A stretch of 64,000 nucleotides of DNA from Thermohalobaculum sp965247385 (GTDB lineage Bacteria; Pseudomonadota; Alphaproteobacteria; Rhodobacterales; Rhodobacteraceae), in assembly GCA_965247385.1 (NCBI GenBank), contig CBDFHG010000002.1, positions 1,550,001-1,614,000 of the forward strand, written 5' to 3'. The notes below the pieces were generated by a model. It did no database searches and was not told the origin of the DNA. It worked only from the letters and a program-made list of their open reading frames with translations. The position numbers were made by a program, and so were the translations under genes. Positions 43,030 through 52,141 of the stretch are shown one piece after another; within the stretch, counting starts at the first letter, position 1; the number at the start of each line of letters is the position of its first letter.

Positions 43030-43265
43030 ATAAGGGCTGCGTCACAATATGAACGGACGTAAAGGAAACAGACGAAGCATAAAACCCAAAGGGGCAGCGT
43101 CGAGCGGCATATGACGGTCGTGGCAACGAGTTTGGCGCGTCCTCTGTCCGAGCGCATGAAAGCCGCATTGAGTCTTCCCAATGACACGCGCTTCTATCGC
43201 TGCGCTTTGCAGGTCAATCCGTTTGCCTATCTCGGTAGGCACAACAAGCAAACATCCTTCCACTC

Positions 43266-45112
43266 CCAGGATTCCCGAACTAAATCCCTGACGCGCCTCG
43301 GCAGGGGCTGCGATGGGCACCGTTGTGGGGTTTTCGCCCCGCGCCCGGGCACCACTCCCGCGGATTTCGCGCTCGAGGAGATATTCTCAAGGTGGCCACG
43401 CGTTTTGCGGGTCCCGCGCCTGTCCGTTGGCCAAGCGAAGCCCTGGCCGGGAGCCGGCATCGCACTTCAGCAAGGATATCGTGGCAGGCCGGAGCCGTCA
43501 GGTCGGGCCGCGCGCCAGGGCCAGGATCTTCCGCCTGGCGCTCAGCACCAGATCGAGCCCCGCTTCGCTCGCCAAACGGATGATCAGCCGCCGCGCATGA
43601 CGGATCACCCGGCCAGGCAGGGCGATCAGAGCCAGGCGCAAGGCCTTCATCCGCCGTGCCACCCAGGCCGGTCCCAGAACCAGTTGCTTCATCACCGCGT
43701 TCAAATTATGCGCCAGCACCATGATCGCCCACCAGGCCGCATTGGCTCCGAACAGACCCGAGGGCAGGGTGCCGCCAGCCAGGTCGTGCTTCATCACCGC
43801 GTGGACTTCCTCGCTCTTGCCACAGCGCTCCCGGGACCACCAGATCACCGCATCGCCCGGCAGATCACGGTTGGTGACCAGGGCGAACAGCTTGCTGCGC
43901 CCCTTCGAGGCAAACTCCGCGGTCGGGAACGGCAACTGATCCCCATCGCCAAGCTCCAACTGTTCCAGCGGCTCCCGGATCGCCAGGAAGCGGTAATCCG
44001 CCCGCGTCTTGCTCTCGCCCGCCCAACTCGGTACATGGCAGACCTCCGCCCACTCCTGGCCGGTCTCCTGACGTTGCCCGTCGAAAACACGATCCAGCGG
44101 CTGCCACTCAGCCTCCGGCACGGCCAGGGCAGCACGCCGGAATTCCGCCGTCACGTTGGCGCCGACGGCGAACTCGATCACCCCGAAAACCTTGTCCCGG
44201 CCCTCGCCACAATAGAGCAGTAGATCCTTCTGATAACCCGCCGTGTCCGAGCGCAGATAGACCTTGTCCACGCCCCCAGGCAGCGCCGCCAGCGAGGCCT
44301 GCAACACCCGCAACTGCTGATAGCCGGCCGGCACATTGCCGTCGCGGAACTCGGAATGCACGATCACCTGCTGTTCCGCCCACCAGGTGTTCAACGGCTG
44401 ATAGGCCTTGAACTTCTTGTAGCAGTATTCCGCCTGGCGCTTGTGGCTCTGCACCAGCGTCGCGTCCATGTCCAGCGTCGCCGAGCCCTGCCTGCGATGG
44501 TGCTGCAGAAATGACACCAGCGCCTGATTGACACGCCGCAGACCAAGCAGACCCGCCGACGGGCGCGGGATGAAGGCACGCCCGGCCTCCCGCAGATCTT
44601 CCTGGCCTGCGTCGTGGAAGCGTTCCAACCAGCCCGACAGAGCCGACGGCGAAGGCACGCTGCGCCCGCGACCGCGCCGAAACCGGCTCTTCAGTTGCCG
44701 ACGTTCCCGGCGCACCAACAGCCGCCGCTCAACCGCATCCATGGTCGCGGCAAAGCCGGCGTCCGCCTCCAGGCGTTCCAGGTCCTCGACCCGATCACCC
44801 CCGCACAGATTGAGTGCGATCACCGTGATGATCATCTGCACATCCAGCCAGCCCTGCCGCCCCGCCACCCGCACCTCGCGCCGCACCGCAGCCGCCAGTC
44901 CCGATGCCTCAATCAAATCAAGGTAAACACCGATCCCGGCAAAACCCGTCAGATCGCTGCTGCCCGGTTCGCTTTCGTACTCGAAAGGAAGAACGCCCTG
45001 TGCCATGTTATTTTCACCCCGTTGGTGATGGAGTTAATCGCAAAAATCATCATAAATCCCTTTGGATTCAAAGACAACGGGGAATTTCAACTTTTTTGAT
45101 CCAGAATCAGGG
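43266..45112 (-). mobile_element. IS1380-family element, copy 2 (intact), ACTC duplication
   Basis: 1847 bp with ends CCAGGATTCCCGAAC (left) and CCCTGATTCTGGATC read in from the right, flanked by ACTC at 43262-43265 and 45113-45116. Near-identical to copy 1 but with an intact transposase, so it is the probable source. It disrupts the TrlF-type gene in antisense orientation. Confidence 0.92.
43498..45006 (-). CDS. IS1380-family transposase, intact
   Basis: 502 aa beginning MAQGVLPFEYESEPGSSDLT. DDE-type group 1 transposase: LDMDATLVQSHKRQAEYCYK (first Asp), VYLRSDTAGYQKDLLLYCGE (second Asp) and the WWSRERCGKSEEVHAVMKHD segment supplying the Glu, followed by LFGANAAWWAIMVLAHNLNA. No internal stops. 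Start ATG 106 bases inside the right terminus. Confidence 0.93.
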   Translation of the reverse strand: MAQGVLPFEYESEPGSSDLTGFAGIGVYLDLIEASGLAAAVRREVRVAGRQGWLDVQMIITVIALNLCGGDRVEDLERLEADAGFAATMDAVERRLLVRRERRQLKSRFRRGRGRSVPSPSALSGWLERFHDAGQEDLREAGRAFIPRPSAGLLGLRRVNQALVSFLQHHRRQGSATLDMDATLVQSHKRQAEYCYKKFKAYQPLNTWWAEQQVIVHSEFRDGNVPAGYQQLRVLQASLAALPGGVDKVYLRSDTAGYQKDLLLYCGEGRDKVFGVIEFAVGANVTAEFRRAALAVPEAEWQPLDRVFDGQRQETGQEWAEVCHVPSWAGESKTRADYRFLAIREPLEQLELGDGDQLPFPTAEFASKGRSKLFALVTNRDLPGDAVIWWSRERCGKSEEVHAVMKHDLAGGTLPSGLFGANAAWWAIMVLAHNLNAVMKQLVLGPAWVARRMKALRLALIALPGRVIRHARRLIIRLASEAGLDLVLSARRKILALARGPT

Positions 45113-47661
45113 ACTCGGAAGCCGACTACAACAAGGCGATCGTAACGGCATGCCTTGAAACAGGTGTTGAAGTGATCGGGGTGACGGACCACTACCGCGT
45201 ACAGCACTCCGAAAATCTGGTGCATGCCGCTCGCAACGCAGGCTTGTGGGCCTTCAGTGGATTTGAAGCCGTGACAAAGGACGGCGTTCATTTCCTGTGC
45301 CTGTTCGATCCCGACAAGGACGATGTGCTGGAGAGGTTCATCGGCGAATGCGGCATTCACGATGCCGACCAAGCCTCGCCGACAGGAAGCCTGGATACCA
45401 CGGAACTTCTGGAGTGTTCAAAGAAATGGGGAGCCGTCTGCGTTGCTGCGCATGTGGCGTCCGAGGGCGGTCTGCTGAAAAAGCTATCGGGACAATCACG
45501 GATTAATGTCTGGAAATCGCCGAATTTGCTTGCCTGCGCACTACCGGGACCTATTAGTGACGCACCGGATGGGATCAGGCAAATTTTCGAAAATAAGGCC
45601 GCTCAGTACAAACGCACGCGCGCCCCGGCCATTGTCAACGCATCGGATGTGAATGACCCCGAAGACCTAAAAAAGAACGGGGCGTCCTGCTTAATAAAAA
45701 TGTCGAACGTGTCCGTCGAGGCTTTTCGCCAGGCATTCCTTGACCCGGAGTCCCGCATACGGTTGCACAGCGATCCTCGACCGGAGCCCCATGCCGAGTT
45801 TCTGGCGATGACATGGGAAGGGGGGTTTCTGGACGGCACCTCGGTGCATTTCAATGGAAATCTCAACGTGCTAGTCGGCGGACGCGGCACGGGCAAATCG
45901 ACGATGATCGAGAGCATGCGCTATGCGCTTGGACTTGATCCGCTCGGAGAAGAGGCCCGCAAGGCTCATGAGGGGGTGGTTCGGCATGTCCTTCGCTCCG
46001 GCACGAAGATCTTTCTGCTAGTGCGATCGCACAAACCGTCCGAGCGTTGCTACACAATCGAACGTTCGGTGCCGAATCCGCCCATCGTCAAAGACGAGAC
46101 CGGCGAAGTGCTGACGCTCTCGCCGCGAGATGTGACGCCCGGCGTGGAAGTGTTCGGTCAGCACGAAATCTCCGAACTCACCAGGAGCCGCGAAAAGCTG
46201 ACCTTGTTGCTGGAACGGTTCGTAGACCGCGATCCGTCTCTGTCGGGACGCAAGGCAAAGGTCCGTTTGGAGCTTGAGAGGTCCCGAAGCCGAATCGTGG
46301 ATGTGCGGCGCGAGATGAAGACGCTCGATGAACGGCTTGCGGCGCTGCCTGGTCTCGAAGAGACGCAGAAACGCTTTCAGCAAGCCGGACTGGAGGAGCG
46401 GCTTAAGGAAAAGAGCTTGCTTATCCGGGAAGAACGCCTGTTCTCGGATATCGGGGAACGGCTGGAGCCGATCCGAACGCTTCACAGCGAACTGGTCGAG
46501 GGGCTTCCGATCGATACGGCCTTTGTCTCCAAAAGGGCGCTCGAAGGGCTGCCAAATGCGGACATTCTAGCGGAGGTAGAGAGAATTCTCGGGGCACTGA
46601 GCACGCGGTTCAAGGCGGTTGGCGACCAACTTACGGAGGTGCTGTCCGAAGCCGACCGCGCAATCGCAGAAACTAAATCGCGGTGGAACGAGCGACGCGA
46701 GGCTATCGAGGAGACCTATGAAAAGCTCTTGCGGGAGCTTCAAAAATCGAAGATTGACGGCGCCGAATTTATCCGGCTGCGTCAGCAGATTGAGGAACTG
46801 CGCCCGCTGAAGGACAAAAACGGAAGCCTCGAACGCAATCTGTCTACGCACGAGTCGCACCGCCGCAAGCTGCTCTCGGAATGGGAGGACATCAAGGCCA
46901 GCGAATACCGGGAAATTGAGAGCGCAGCCAAGAACGTGTCGAGGAAGCTTCGGGGCCGGGTTCGGGTCGAAGTAACGATGGCCGGGAACCGCGGTCCGCT
47001 TGAACAGGTATTGCGCGAGGTCGGCGGAAATCTTGCCGCTGCGCTCGATCGCCTTCGTGGGCTTGAGCAATTGTCTCTGCCGGAATTTGCGCTGCGTTGC
47101 CGGGAAGGGAAAGAGTCCCTGATGAAGAACTACGGCCTCCCCGCAGGATCGGCCGAGCGGATAGCACGGGCCGGTCTTGACCTCTTCATGGGGATCGAAG
47201 AGCTGGAGCTTCCGGCAACGACCAAGATCGAACTGAACATTGCGGCGGAAGGCGAGTCGCCAGTGTGGCAGGCGCTGGAAGCGCTTTCCACCGGGCAGAA
47301 GGCGACAGCAGTGCTGCTGCTCCTACTGCTCGAATCCGAAGCCCCGCTTGTTGTCGATCAGCCCGAAGATGACCTGGACAACCGCTTCATCACCGAAGGG
47401 GTCGTGCCAATCATGCGGCAGGAAAAACGGCGGCGGCAGTTCATCTTCTCGACACACAACGCAAACATTTCGGTGCTTGGCGATGCCGAACTGATCATCG
47501 GCCTCACCGCATCCGGCGAGGCGAAGGAAGGCCACGCCGGGATAGGACCCGAACATATGGGCTCTATCGATTCCCAGCCCGTCCGGGAACTGGTCGAAGA
47601 AATTCTGGAAGGTGGCAAGGATGCTTTCGAGATGCGCCGCTCCAAATACGGGTTCTGAGGC

Positions 47662-48879
47662 ATGACAACGCGGACGGAACTTCTGGAACTTATCGAGAAC
47701 GGCGAAAACTCCGGTGTAGAGTTCAAGCGGGACGATCTACGATCCCAGGATCTAGCGAAAGAACTTGTCGCTTTCTCGAACCTTGACGGCGGTAACGTAC
47801 TTCTGGGTGTCGAGGATGATGGGAGTGTATCGGGGCTCGCTAGGTCTGATCTGGAAGAGTGGGTTATGAATGTGTGCAGAGACAAGATCAGGCCCGCTAT
47901 CATTCCTTTTTTTGCGGTCATACGAGAGATCGATGAAGGTAAGGATGTTGCGGTCGTGCGTGTAACGCGCGGCTATGATGTGCATGCTCTTTGGCACAAC
48001 GGTACCAACAGATATCTCGTGCGAGTTGGAACTCAGAGCCGGGAGGCAAGTCAGGAAGAACTCGCGCGTCTATTCCAGAAGCGAGGCTCGATCCGAGCAG
48101 AGCTGCAACCTGTTTCAGGCGCAACGATCGCGCACCTAGACCGGCGTCGGCTGCGAGACTACTTCGGCCACATTCGTCAGCAGGACGTGCCTCCAGATGA
48201 AGATGAAGCTGCTTGGCAGTCTCTCCTCGTGAACACAGAAATAATGACCGAAGAAGGGGTGACCGTCGGGGGAATATTGCTTTTTGGCACGACGCCAAAC
48301 CGGTTTCTGCCCCATGCAGGTATAGATGCCGTTGCATATCCAGGAACCGAAAAGGACTACGACGCACAAGAACGCACCGCTTTGCGCGGCCCCATGACGC
48401 CATTGTTTAGCGAAGCGGAGGAAGTTGTCGAAAACGGCATAGTCGAGCAAGCATTAGAGTTTGTACGACGTAATACGAGGATGAGTGCTGAACTGGAAGG
48501 TGGCAGACGCATAGACAGGCCTGTCTATCCTCCCGAAGCCCTGCGTGAAGGCATAGTAAACGCCCTAATTCATCGCGATTATTTTCTCACCAGCACCGAC
48601 ATCGAATTAGCGATATATAGCGACAGGCTGGAAATCATCTCACCCGGCAGACTCCCGAACGGCATAACGCCGGAACACATGCGCGCCGGAACGCGGGCTG
48701 CTCGAAACCAGCTCCTAAAGGACATAATGCGTGACTACAGATATCCGGAACATACAGGGATGGGGGTCCCTCGAAAAATCATCAGAGGGATGAAAAAGCA
48801 CAACGGCTCCAATCCGGAGTTAATCGAAGAGACCGAACGTTTTGTGGTGCGGTTGTTTTCCGGTCCAACAGGAAGCTGA
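47662..48879 (+). CDS. AlbA_2 (Schlafen-like) / RecG-like ATP-binding protein
   Basis: 405 aa, intact. N-terminal AlbA_2 domain (about 1-135): NGENSGVEFKRDDLRSQDLA, LVAFSNLDGGNVLLGVEDDG and VRVTRGYDVHALWHNG. Central linker and C-terminal HATPase_c_4-like region: YPPEALREGIVNALIHRDYF, IYSDRLEIISPGRLPNGITP and YPEHTGMGVPRKIIRGM. Proteins of this form act as transcriptional regulators or as putative nuclease/defence components; no activity can be assigned. It starts 3 bases after the TrlF-type stop, so the two form one operon. Confidence 0.82.
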   Translation: MTTRTELLELIENGENSGVEFKRDDLRSQDLAKELVAFSNLDGGNVLLGVEDDGSVSGLARSDLEEWVMNVCRDKIRPAIIPFFAVIREIDEGKDVAVVRVTRGYDVHALWHNGTNRYLVRVGTQSREASQEELARLFQKRGSIRAELQPVSGATIAHLDRRRLRDYFGHIRQQDVPPDEDEAAWQSLLVNTEIMTEEGVTVGGILLFGTTPNRFLPHAGIDAVAYPGTEKDYDAQERTALRGPMTPLFSEAEEVVENGIVEQALEFVRRNTRMSAELEGGRRIDRPVYPPEALREGIVNALIHRDYFLTSTDIELAIYSDRLEIISPGRLPNGITPEHMRAGTRAARNQLLKDIMRDYRYPEHTGMGVPRKIIRGMKKHNGSNPELIEETERFVVRLFSGPTGS

Positions 48880-49041
48880 TTCGTCGTTCAATTCTATGTG
48901 CTCAAGCGGCTCGCAGCGTTGGATTTCCATAAGGTGCAACCTCCCCTCGCACCACCAAAATCGGCAAGGCGGGGACGCAAGAAGCGTCGGACAGGGCATA
49001 ATCTGGCATTACGATTGCGCGATCACAAGGAAGGAACCCGA
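48880..49041. other. Non-coding spacer
   Basis: Nothing identifiable between the AlbA_2 gene and the IS1380 end remnant. A short run of AT-poor, CGG-rich sequence; no gene supported on either strand. Confidence 0.5.
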
Positions 49042-49095
49042 CCAGGATTCCCGAACTAAGTCCCTGACGAGCCTCGGCAGGGGCTGGCATCCCCT
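49042..49095. mobile_element. IS1380 terminal remnant
   Basis: CCAGGATTCCCGAACTAAGT and the following CCTGACGAGCCTCGGCAGGG closely match the left end of IS1380 copy 2 (43266 onward) and then diverge. A solo end downstream of the TrlF/AlbA_2 pair; with copy 2 upstream it could once have defined a second composite structure. Confidence 0.7.
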
Positions 49096-49150
49096 CTCCC
49101 CCGTAGGGGAGGGGCACAGGGAGGGGGGTAGTCTCGCCAACCTCCTGGGA

Positions 49151-49570
49151 TCACTCCTCCTCCGGCCGCCCCCGCAGTCGCTTGACAGTGCCGCGCTTGG
49201 CCTTGGCCACCAGACGGCGGCGTTTGGAAGCCAGGGTTGGGCGGGTTGGCACCCGGCGCTTCGGGCGTATCGCCGCCTCGGCGATCAGCGCCACCAGCCG
49301 GGCTTGTGCATCTTCGCGGTTGCGGGCCTGACTGCGGTGGCTTTCGGCCTGGATCACCAGCGCCCCGTCCGCCGTCCAGCGCCGCCCGGCCAGGCGGCGC
49401 AGGCGCGCCTTCACTGCAGGGGCCAGGTTGGGCGAGCGCGCCGCATCGAAGCGCAGCGTCACCGCGGTCTCGACCTTGTTGACGTTTTGCCCGCCCGGCC
49501 CCGAGGCGCGGTTGAAGCTCTCGCTCAACTCCCATTCGGCGATGCTGATCTCGTCGGTGACGCGGATCAT
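49151..49570 (-). CDS. arfB: Alternative ribosome-rescue factor / peptidyl-tRNA hydrolase ArfB
   Basis: 139 aa, MIRVTDEISIAEWELSESFN. The catalytic GGQ motif is in RASGPGGQNVNKVETAV and the basic C-terminal tail (KRRRLVAKAKRGTVKRLRGR) inserts in the mRNA channel in the family. It hydrolyses peptidyl-tRNA on stalled ribosomes. It overlaps the end of the upstream reading by 4 bases. Confidence 0.93.
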   Translation of the reverse strand: MIRVTDEISIAEWELSESFNRASGPGGQNVNKVETAVTLRFDAARSPNLAPAVKARLRRLAGRRWTADGALVIQAESHRSQARNREDAQARLVALIAEAAIRPKRRVPTRPTLASKRRRLVAKAKRGTVKRLRGRPEEE

Positions 49571-49923
49571 CCGGCACCCTCGGCGATCCGCTGCGCCACC
49601 AGGTCGTGAAAGGCCGCGAAGATGCGTTCCAGCGGTTCCGGCGGCATCGCCAGATCCGGCGACACGCCATGGGTCGGGTGTGGAAAGATCATCGCCGCCG
49701 GGAACTCGCGCTGTTCCAGGGCCACCGCAGCCGGTAGCCCGATCAGGTCCGCGTCATCGGGCGTTGCCGCCGCCAGCGCCTCGTAGGCCGCCCGCCCCGC
49801 GCCGAGCCGCCCCGCCGGGTGGAGCGAAAGCGCCTGCTTTCGGTTGTCTGGGGTGTTCTCCAGCACTTCGGCCGCTCCATATTCCAATCCGGGTGTCCCC
49901 ATCCGGGTGTCCCCATCCGGCAA
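49567..49923 (-). CDS. Hypothetical protein, possibly truncated (TPR-like segment)
   Basis: Up to 118 aa. The middle (RAAYEALAAATPDDADLIGL, AAVALEQREFPAAM) looks like a single tetratricopeptide-type helix pair, and EPLERIFAAFHDLVAQRIAE is helical. The N-terminus is uncertain and coincides with a short GGGTGTCCCCATCC tandem duplication near 49889-49917, so the true start may lie downstream or the gene may be a fragment. It overlaps arfB by 4 bases. Confidence 0.35.
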   Translation of the reverse strand: MPDGDTRMGTPGLEYGAAEVLENTPDNRKQALSLHPAGRLGAGRAAYEALAAATPDDADLIGLPAAVALEQREFPAAMIFPHPTHGVSPDLAMPPEPLERIFAAFHDLVAQRIAEGAG

Positions 49924-50275
49924 TCTGCGCCAGCCGGACAGGAATAACCGACCGGCCGCATTCGGTCGACAACCGATTTTCGGTTGCGCAAAGCTATCGG
50001 ACGCAGCCTCGCAGAGCGAGACTCATGCCACCGCCCATGTCTTTTGCGCCTGTTCGAAAGCTGACGCTTTCGGCGCGCAGGTCACCGCAGGGGGCCGGAC
50101 AGGCGCAACGAATCTACGGGGTGGCGGGCGGGTGCGCATTGGGCGCAAAACGATTTGGATGCATTTCGTTGCGGAAAACCTGCTAATACCCCTGCAGAGG
50201 CGTTTACTTCGAACGAAGGGGGTGGCGGTGTCGGATCGAGGTTCATTTCCGGTGCCGCCATAGCATGAGGAGCGA
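49924..50275. other. Intergenic region between divergent genes
   Basis: 350 bases with no supported gene on either strand. It separates the minus-strand arfB pair from the plus-strand OmpA-like gene and must contain promoters for both; none is strong enough to name. Confidence 0.4.
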
Positions 50276-51529
50276 ATGCGCCTGTTCCTGATCTCCGCCA
50301 GCGTGGCGGGGCTGATCATATCCGCCGGGCACTCCCTGGCGACAGTCGTATCGCCGCATGAAGCGGTGATCGGTTTGGTTGTAGCTGTGGATGCCGGTGG
50401 CGGTGTCCGTGCCACCGGACAAATGCCGCGCGAATTTCCCCTGGCGGACCTCAAAAAGCAGATCCCCGAAATCGACCTCTCCGGCGGCGTCGTTAACGAC
50501 GGCAACGGCGACACGGAGAATTGGGTGCGCGCGATCGACGCCCTGACCATCGTCCTCCCCCGCCTGCACGAAGGCGATGCGCGGATCGCCGGGCGACGGG
50601 TCGTGATTTCCGGAATTCTCCGACCCGGCTTCAACGCCGAAGCGACGCGAGGCGCGATCCGGCTGGCGCTCGGCTCTGCCTGGGAGGTGGAATTCGCGCT
50701 TGAGGAAGCCCCGCCACCGGCGGCGCTTGTGTTGGAGAAGACCGCCCATGGGATCGTGATCAGCGGCATCCTGCCCACCGGAATCGACCCGCCGGGGGCA
50801 CTGGCTCTGTTGGCCAGCGAACAGGATGGCGGCCTGACCAGTGGCGGAGGCGGCGATGCTGCCGCCTGGGGCAAGGCGCTTGCGAATCTAGGGGAACTGG
50901 TCGCCCTGTATGCGGACGCGACTTGCCGCATCTCCGATGGCGCTGTCGAGATCGAGGGCACGTTGCTGCCCGGATACGAGGCCGACAGGCTGGGGGAGTG
51001 GCTTGGCCTGCAACTTGGTGATGGGTGGCAATTAAGCTTCTCCGGGCAAGAGAATCCGGCGCGCGAAGGCGATACCCGTCGCGACCTCGACTCCGGTGGA
51101 ACCGAACGTCTGCGCCGTGGCCGCTGGCTGCCAGAGCTGGCGTTCGAACCGGGACCAGCGGCCTGCGCCAGCCAGGCCAGCAGCGCCAGGGCGGGTGGTC
51201 AGGTGACCTTCGTCATCGGCAAATCGCAAATCGAACCGGCGGCACGACCGCTGCTGGACCGGCTGGCAGGCGTTGCCATCCGATGCCTGAACGAGGGCGG
51301 GCTGAAGCTGGAGTTCGGCGGGCACACCGACAATATGGGCGACGACGCCGACAATATCGCGCTGTCGCAGAAGCGCGCGATGGCGGTGCTGCTCGAATTG
51401 ATCGATCGCGGTGTGCGTGCCGATGCAATGTCCGCCATCGGCTTCGGCGAGAGCCGCCCGGTGGCCGATAACGGCACCGAAGACGGGCGGTCGACGAACC
51501 GCCGGATCACGCTTGAGTGGTCGGAGTGA
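50276..51529 (+). CDS. OmpA-family outer-membrane protein with BON-like repeats
   Basis: 417 aa. Signal peptide MRLFLISASVAGLIISAGHS, then three to four internal repeats sharing the pattern V-x-I-S/E-G-x-L-x-P-G (VVISGILRPGFNAEATRGAI, GIVISGILPTGIDPPG, AVEIEGTLLPGYEADRLGEW), resembling BON-type modules. The C-terminal OmpA domain (about 300-417) has TFVIGKSQIEPAARPLLDRL, FGGHTDNMGDDADNIALSQK with the peptidoglycan-binding Asp, and STNRRITLEW. Periplasmic, probably peptidoglycan-anchored. Confidence 0.82.
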   Translation: MRLFLISASVAGLIISAGHSLATVVSPHEAVIGLVVAVDAGGGVRATGQMPREFPLADLKKQIPEIDLSGGVVNDGNGDTENWVRAIDALTIVLPRLHEGDARIAGRRVVISGILRPGFNAEATRGAIRLALGSAWEVEFALEEAPPPAALVLEKTAHGIVISGILPTGIDPPGALALLASEQDGGLTSGGGGDAAAWGKALANLGELVALYADATCRISDGAVEIEGTLLPGYEADRLGEWLGLQLGDGWQLSFSGQENPAREGDTRRDLDSGGTERLRRGRWLPELAFEPGPAACASQASSARAGGQVTFVIGKSQIEPAARPLLDRLAGVAIRCLNEGGLKLEFGGHTDNMGDDADNIALSQKRAMAVLLELIDRGVRADAMSAIGFGESRPVADNGTEDGRSTNRRITLEWSE

Positions 51530-51599
51530 TCCCGCCTCCGGCAGGTTTTACGCCCGTGAAAAAATCCGCGTTGCGGATTTTCGGCGGCGCGCCTCCCAC

Positions 51600-52141
51600 C
51601 GGGTTTTATGCGCCGTGCTGCGGCAGGTAGAGGCCGCCTGCGTAAAGGTCGGTGGCAATATGCGCGTGTTGCTCGGATTTCGGCACGATGTGCGCCACCA
51701 TCCCGAACCTTGGCGCCTCGGTTTTAGCCCAGCCCGCCAGCCGGTCGAAATGCCGGGGCGAACCGACGGCCACAAAGCGCCCGGTCTGACGGTACATAGT
51801 CTCGCCGACAGCGCTCGATCCGGCCGCGGCTGAACTCCAGCGATATTTGCGCCTCGCGCAGCACCGCGGTTGCGGTCTCCTCGCCATAACGCCTGGCGAA
51901 GGAGGCGATGCTGGCGCGGTGGCCCCAGCCGAACATGCCGCCATTGCGAGTCGAGGCCCCTGCCCCGGGCGGTCCGGCCTCCAACACCACCGCCTCGCGG
52001 CCCGTCTCGGGCCAGCGCCAGGGCACAGGACAGCCCGGTGAACCCGGCGCCGACGATGACCACGTCCGCCTCGGCCGGAGCCTCGGCCCCGCTGGGCTCC
52101 TCGGGCGGGGCCGCCTCGTGCCAAAACGGCGTCGTCTTCAT
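51600..52141 (-). pseudogene. FAD-dependent oxidoreductase (DAO family), truncated and frameshifted
   Basis: Starts MKTTPFWHEAAPPEEPSGAE at 52141, with the dinucleotide-binding motif VVIVGAGFTGLSCALALARDG. The frame then shifts (REAVVLEAGPPGAGASTRNGG continues in another frame) and shifts again before VGSPRHFDRLAGWAK. Only about 180 of the usual 420-odd residues are represented; the C-terminus is missing. The start overlaps the monooxygenase stop by 4 bases, so the two genes were an operon. Confidence 0.78.

Larger units (their letters stand above)
43111..47658 (+). pseudogene. TrlF-type PHP + SMC-like ATPase, split by IS1380 copy 2
   Basis: The 5' part 43111-43265 encodes MTVVATSLARPLSERMKAAL and RFYRCALQVNPFAYLGRHNK; the 3' part resumes at 45117. 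Removing the IS and one ACTC copy gives a continuous 898-aa frame (TSFHS joined to EADYNKAIV). Residues about 30-150 are PHP-like (VIGVTDHYRVQHSENL, FSGFEAVTKDGVHFLCLFDP). The rest is an ABC/SMC-type ATPase: Walker A GGRGTGKST, long coiled coil, signature ALSTGQKAT and Walker B VVDQPEDDLDN with FIFSTHNANI. This architecture is annotated as the TrlF family AAA-like ATPase. A GTG at 45172 could restart translation without the first ~70 residues. It is followed 3 bases later by the AlbA_2 gene. Confidence 0.82.

Noticed and set aside
43111..44223. 370-codon plus-strand frame starting in the TrlF-type gene
   Set aside because: After the first 52 codons it runs antisense through the IS1380 transposase; only the first part is real coding sequence.
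48842..49609. 255-codon plus-strand ORF after the AlbA_2 gene
   Set aside because: Composed of the AlbA_2 3' end in another frame, the IS1380 remnant and arfB antisense.
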